Assembly (NCBI GenBank): GCA_021819725.1
Contig: JAKAQR010000003.1
Span: 83,053-147,052, forward strand
Length of the DNA: 64,000 bases
Origin: Actinomycetes bacterium
GTDB lineage: Bacteria; Actinomycetota; Acidimicrobiia; Acidimicrobiales; Acidimicrobiaceae
Direction of reading: 5' to 3'
Shown: positions 62,241 through 64,000 of the stretch, in pieces
Position numbering within the stretch: position 1 is the stretch's first letter
How the letters are laid out: each line of letters starts with the position of its first letter
Translations under genes and position numbers: made by a program
The notes under the pieces: generated by a model
The model's input: only the letters and a program-made list of their open reading frames with translations
What the model was told of the DNA's origin: nothing
Database searches by the model: none

Positions 62241-62254
62241 ATGACTTCAGTCCC
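62241..62254 (-). promoter_or_regulatory. DosR-like box, distal, upstream of sqr
   Basis: On the minus strand GGGACTGAAGTCAT matches 11 of 14 positions of the DosR core. Its centre is 23 bases, about two helical turns, from the proximal box, the spacing typical of cooperative DosR pairs. Confidence 0.5.
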
Positions 62255-62502
62255 CTGACTCATGAATTGGAGTGCACATGGAGATGCCGTGACTGGAGAT
62301 GGACCGGCAATGCTACTTCGAGCGCTGAGGCAGACGAACCGCCCACGAGCCGGGAGAGTGACTGTTTTATGGGTTTGAGCTGCCCCAATAGATATCGAGA
62401 CGGTTGGTGAAAACTGCGGTTGACTGGTCGAGAGGTACGGCAAGTACCTCGTGTCGATCACCCCGGACTCCCAATGCAGGATCGAGGGAATCTATTGAGG
62501 GC

Positions 62503-62518
62503 GTTATATCGATATAAC
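62503..62518. promoter_or_regulatory. Perfect 16-bp palindrome GTTATATCGATATAAC
   Basis: A fully symmetric AT-rich site between the sqr promoter region and the end of the dehydrogenase gene. No regulator is adjacent. It lies 330 bases upstream of sqr, so a role there is uncertain. Confidence 0.45.
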
Positions 62519-62675
62519 CAAAGCGCTCAACAGCTGGCTGCCGTTGTCGGAACCTAGGTGGATATGGTGCGATGACATCACCTGATCCGGTGCGATGTTG
62601 TTGGACACCCGCGCCGTCATCGAGTGTCGAGGCGAGCCCAATAGCGAAGAGAGGATGAGTGTGCGGTGGCTGGTA

Positions 62676-63587
62676 TCAGTACTCGCCCTTGATAACGTTC
62701 AAGAGTGGCAGGCCCCTGCGGTAGCGTTCGATGTTGCGGGTCAGGAGTTCGAGGGCACGCGGATAAAAGGCGTCAGTGTCGCCACCGACATGTGGTGTGA
62801 TGAGACAGTTATCCAGACGCCAGAGCGGCGAGTCTGATGGGAGCGGCTCCGGATCAGTCACGTCGAGCGCTGCCGTGATCCGTCGGTCTGCTAATGCCCC
62901 AACGAGTGCATCGGTGTCGACGACCGGACCACGGGCTACGTTGACGAGAAGTGCGCCGTCGTGCATGAGACTAAGAAAATGGGCATTGACCATTCCCCTG
63001 GTCTGCTGGGTCAACGGGACAATCACAATGATGACATCGGCCTCGGGGATCAGTTGGTCAAGCTCGTCGTAGCCAAAAACCCGCGGTGTGACCCGGCCAA
63101 CCCTTGCCACCCGGGTGATGTGGGCTTCGAACCCGCTCAGGCGTGCCTCAATAGCGGTGCCAATCGAGCCGTAGCCGATCAGCAGCACTCGACGATCAGC
63201 CAGCGAGGCATAACTGCGGTTGTCCCAACGCCGGTCGTGCTGGAGATCCCGAAAGTGGCCGAGACCTCGCAAGGAGGCGAGCGTTAAGGTGATAGCCATC
63301 TCGGCTGTGGCGGCGTCGTGTACGCCCTTGGCATTGCAGAGGGTCACACCATCGGGAATCAGATCCTTCACGCTGTCGACACCGGCGCTGAGGATCTGTA
63401 CAACCTCGACCTTTGGCATCCGAGAAAGATTGGCAACGCCTGCCCGACCCGACATATAGTCAGGGATAAAAAAGGTCGTTCCCGCGAGTCGCTCGTCCCA
63501 TGGTTGATCGGGTTGTTGAACGACGATCGGCAACCCAGGAAATCGATCGACTAGGAGCGAGAAACGTTCGGGCACGGTGATCTGCAT
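62676..63587 (-). CDS. D-2-hydroxyacid dehydrogenase (NAD-dependent)
   Basis: A 303-residue member of the D-isomer-specific dehydrogenase family. It has the Rossmann motif 'RRVLLIGYGSIGTAIEARL', catalytic Arg in 'LLVNVARGPVVDTDALVGAL', Glu in 'AALDVTDPEPLPSDSPLW' and His in 'NCLITPHVGGDTDAFY'. It is slightly short at the N-terminus, as in glyoxylate/hydroxypyruvate reductase relatives. It reduces a 2-keto acid or phosphoglycerate-like substrate. The start at ATG 63587 follows TACTAT seven bases upstream, a leaderless layout; the longer frame to 63725 runs over the tRNA-Ser promoter and is rejected. Confidence 0.9.
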   Translation of the reverse strand: MQITVPERFSLLVDRFPGLPIVVQQPDQPWDERLAGTTFFIPDYMSGRAGVANLSRMPKVEVVQILSAGVDSVKDLIPDGVTLCNAKGVHDAATAEMAITLTLASLRGLGHFRDLQHDRRWDNRSYASLADRRVLLIGYGSIGTAIEARLSGFEAHITRVARVGRVTPRVFGYDELDQLIPEADVIIVIVPLTQQTRGMVNAHFLSLMHDGALLVNVARGPVVDTDALVGALADRRITAALDVTDPEPLPSDSPLWRLDNCLITPHVGGDTDAFYPRALELLTRNIERYRRGLPLLNVIKGEY

Positions 63588-63594
63588 ACCTACG

Positions 63595-63600
63595 ATAGTA
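63595..63600 (-). promoter_or_regulatory. -10 box TACTAT of a leaderless gene
   Basis: On the minus strand TACTAT is followed by seven bases (CGTAGGT) and ATG 63587. Confidence 0.5.
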
Positions 63601-63748
63601 GCGAGTGAGGTTGCCTGCCTTGTTCGGTGGCCAGTTGCGTGGCACAAGGTGATCCGCTGCAGCGATCGATGGGAACGAACGAGCGTTGACGAATTTTTGT
63701 GCAACTGATCACGGAGACCAAGCATCGTGCTCTACAATGGTGGGTTAC

Positions 63749-63840
63749 GGAGAGGTGCCAGAGAGGCCGAATGGGACTCACTGCTAATGAGTTGACCTGG
63801 TAATGCGGGTCCGAGGGTTCAAATCCCTCCCTCTCCGCCA
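63749..63840 (+). tRNA. tRNA-Ser (anticodon GCT)
   Basis: Acceptor arms GGAGAGG and CCTCTCC pair. The anticodon arm ACTCA-CTGCTAA-TGAGT places GCT at 34-36, and a long variable arm (CCTGGTAATGCGGGTCC region) is typical of serine tRNAs. The T arm is GAGGG-TTCAAAT-CCCTC. CCA is encoded. A TACAAT -10 box lies at 63733-63738. Confidence 0.95.
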
Positions 63841-63961
63841 CTCCCCCCTCAGTGCCACAAGTCCCACCCCTTTGGTGTCCAAGGCCACTGGGCGTTGTCT
63901 GGTTTCATCCCTAAAACGATTAGGTGAAGCCCGGGTGGGCTGGGGATTGAAGGGAGTTCTG

Positions 63962-64000
63962 ATGACCAAGTTCATGCACCATCAGACAACGACACCGACC
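63962..64000 (+). CDS. Start of a gene cut by the window edge
   Basis: The ATG at 63962 follows GAAGGGAG at a usable spacing. The visible 13 codons read MTKFMHHQTTTPT. Too little is present to identify the product. Confidence 0.35.
   Translation, partial: MTKFMHHQTTTPT

Noticed and set aside
63590..63841. Minus-strand open frame beginning MAEREGFEPSDPHYQ
   Set aside because: It is the antisense translation of tRNA-Ser, another common spurious protein.
1..64000. CRISPR array, prophage or biosynthetic cluster
   Set aside because: No regularly spaced repeats, phage structural genes or megasynthase domains are visible anywhere in the window.

Overview
The window looks like a chromosomal piece of an actinobacterium, most likely an acidophilic Acidimicrobiia-type organism such as Ferrimicrobium. 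That placement is an inference from three things: moderate GC content, the gene order DUF5318-rpsF-ssb-rpsR-rplI-dnaB, and many leaderless genes with an actinobacterial TANNNT -10 box 6-8 bases before the start codon. No phage, plasmid or CRISPR locus is visible.

Layout. 0.1-2.4 kb: an intact PIN-type toxin-antitoxin pair followed by a second, clearly decayed vapBC pair. 3.4-10.4 kb: a kelch-repeat protein, a flippase-like membrane protein, an SDR oxidoreductase, a small basic protein, a secreted-type protein broken by an in-frame TAA, and a GntR regulator. 10.5-18.7 kb: a large SNF2-type helicase, an MFS permease, a membrane desaturase and a D,D-carboxypeptidase. 18.8-22.8 kb: the replication/ribosomal block rpsF-ssb-rpsR-rplI-dnaB, in which dnaB carries a 138-residue mini-intein and S18 has a long acidic tail. 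22.9-29.4 kb: membrane proteins, two lipoproteins, a CPA2-type antiporter, a heterodisulfide-reductase-like Fe-S membrane protein and dcd. 29.4-36.8 kb is an accessory stretch: tRNA-Gly, a broken IS21-type remnant, a secreted SGNH hydrolase, a TetR pseudogene, a DtxR-family regulator, an Nramp-like transporter behind a near-perfect DtxR/IdeR box, and a broken NlpC/P60 hydrolase. 37-63 kb holds metabolic genes with long gene-poor gaps: a D-threonine-aldolase-like enzyme, a PD-(D/E)XK-like nuclease, CoA-disulfide reductase-rhodanese, two SQR-like flavoproteins, an S9 peptidase, a DHA2 permease, an orphan xanthine-dehydrogenase-type large subunit, a PadR regulator with a duplicated His/Cys/Gly-rich N-terminus, lipoproteins, an aldo/keto reductase, a patatin with its MarR regulator, a PLP decarboxylase and a D-2-hydroxyacid dehydrogenase. 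A tRNA-Ser and the start of another gene close the window.

How the parts connect. The most interesting regulatory picture is that two separated sulfur-oxidation genes, the CoA-disulfide reductase-rhodanese at 40.7 kb and the sulfide:quinone oxidoreductase at 62.2 kb, both carry upstream palindromes resembling the mycobacterial DosR/DevR box. This suggests a shared hypoxia- or redox-responsive sulfide regulon. A second circuit is metal homeostasis: the DtxR-family gene, the Nramp-like gene whose promoter is covered by an iron-box-like operator, and a weaker box in front of the broken NlpC/P60 gene. The window also carries several independently broken genes (vapB, vapC, the 9.3 kb membrane protein, istB, a TetR gene, NlpC/P60), which fits a region under decay or, less likely, assembly error or recoding.
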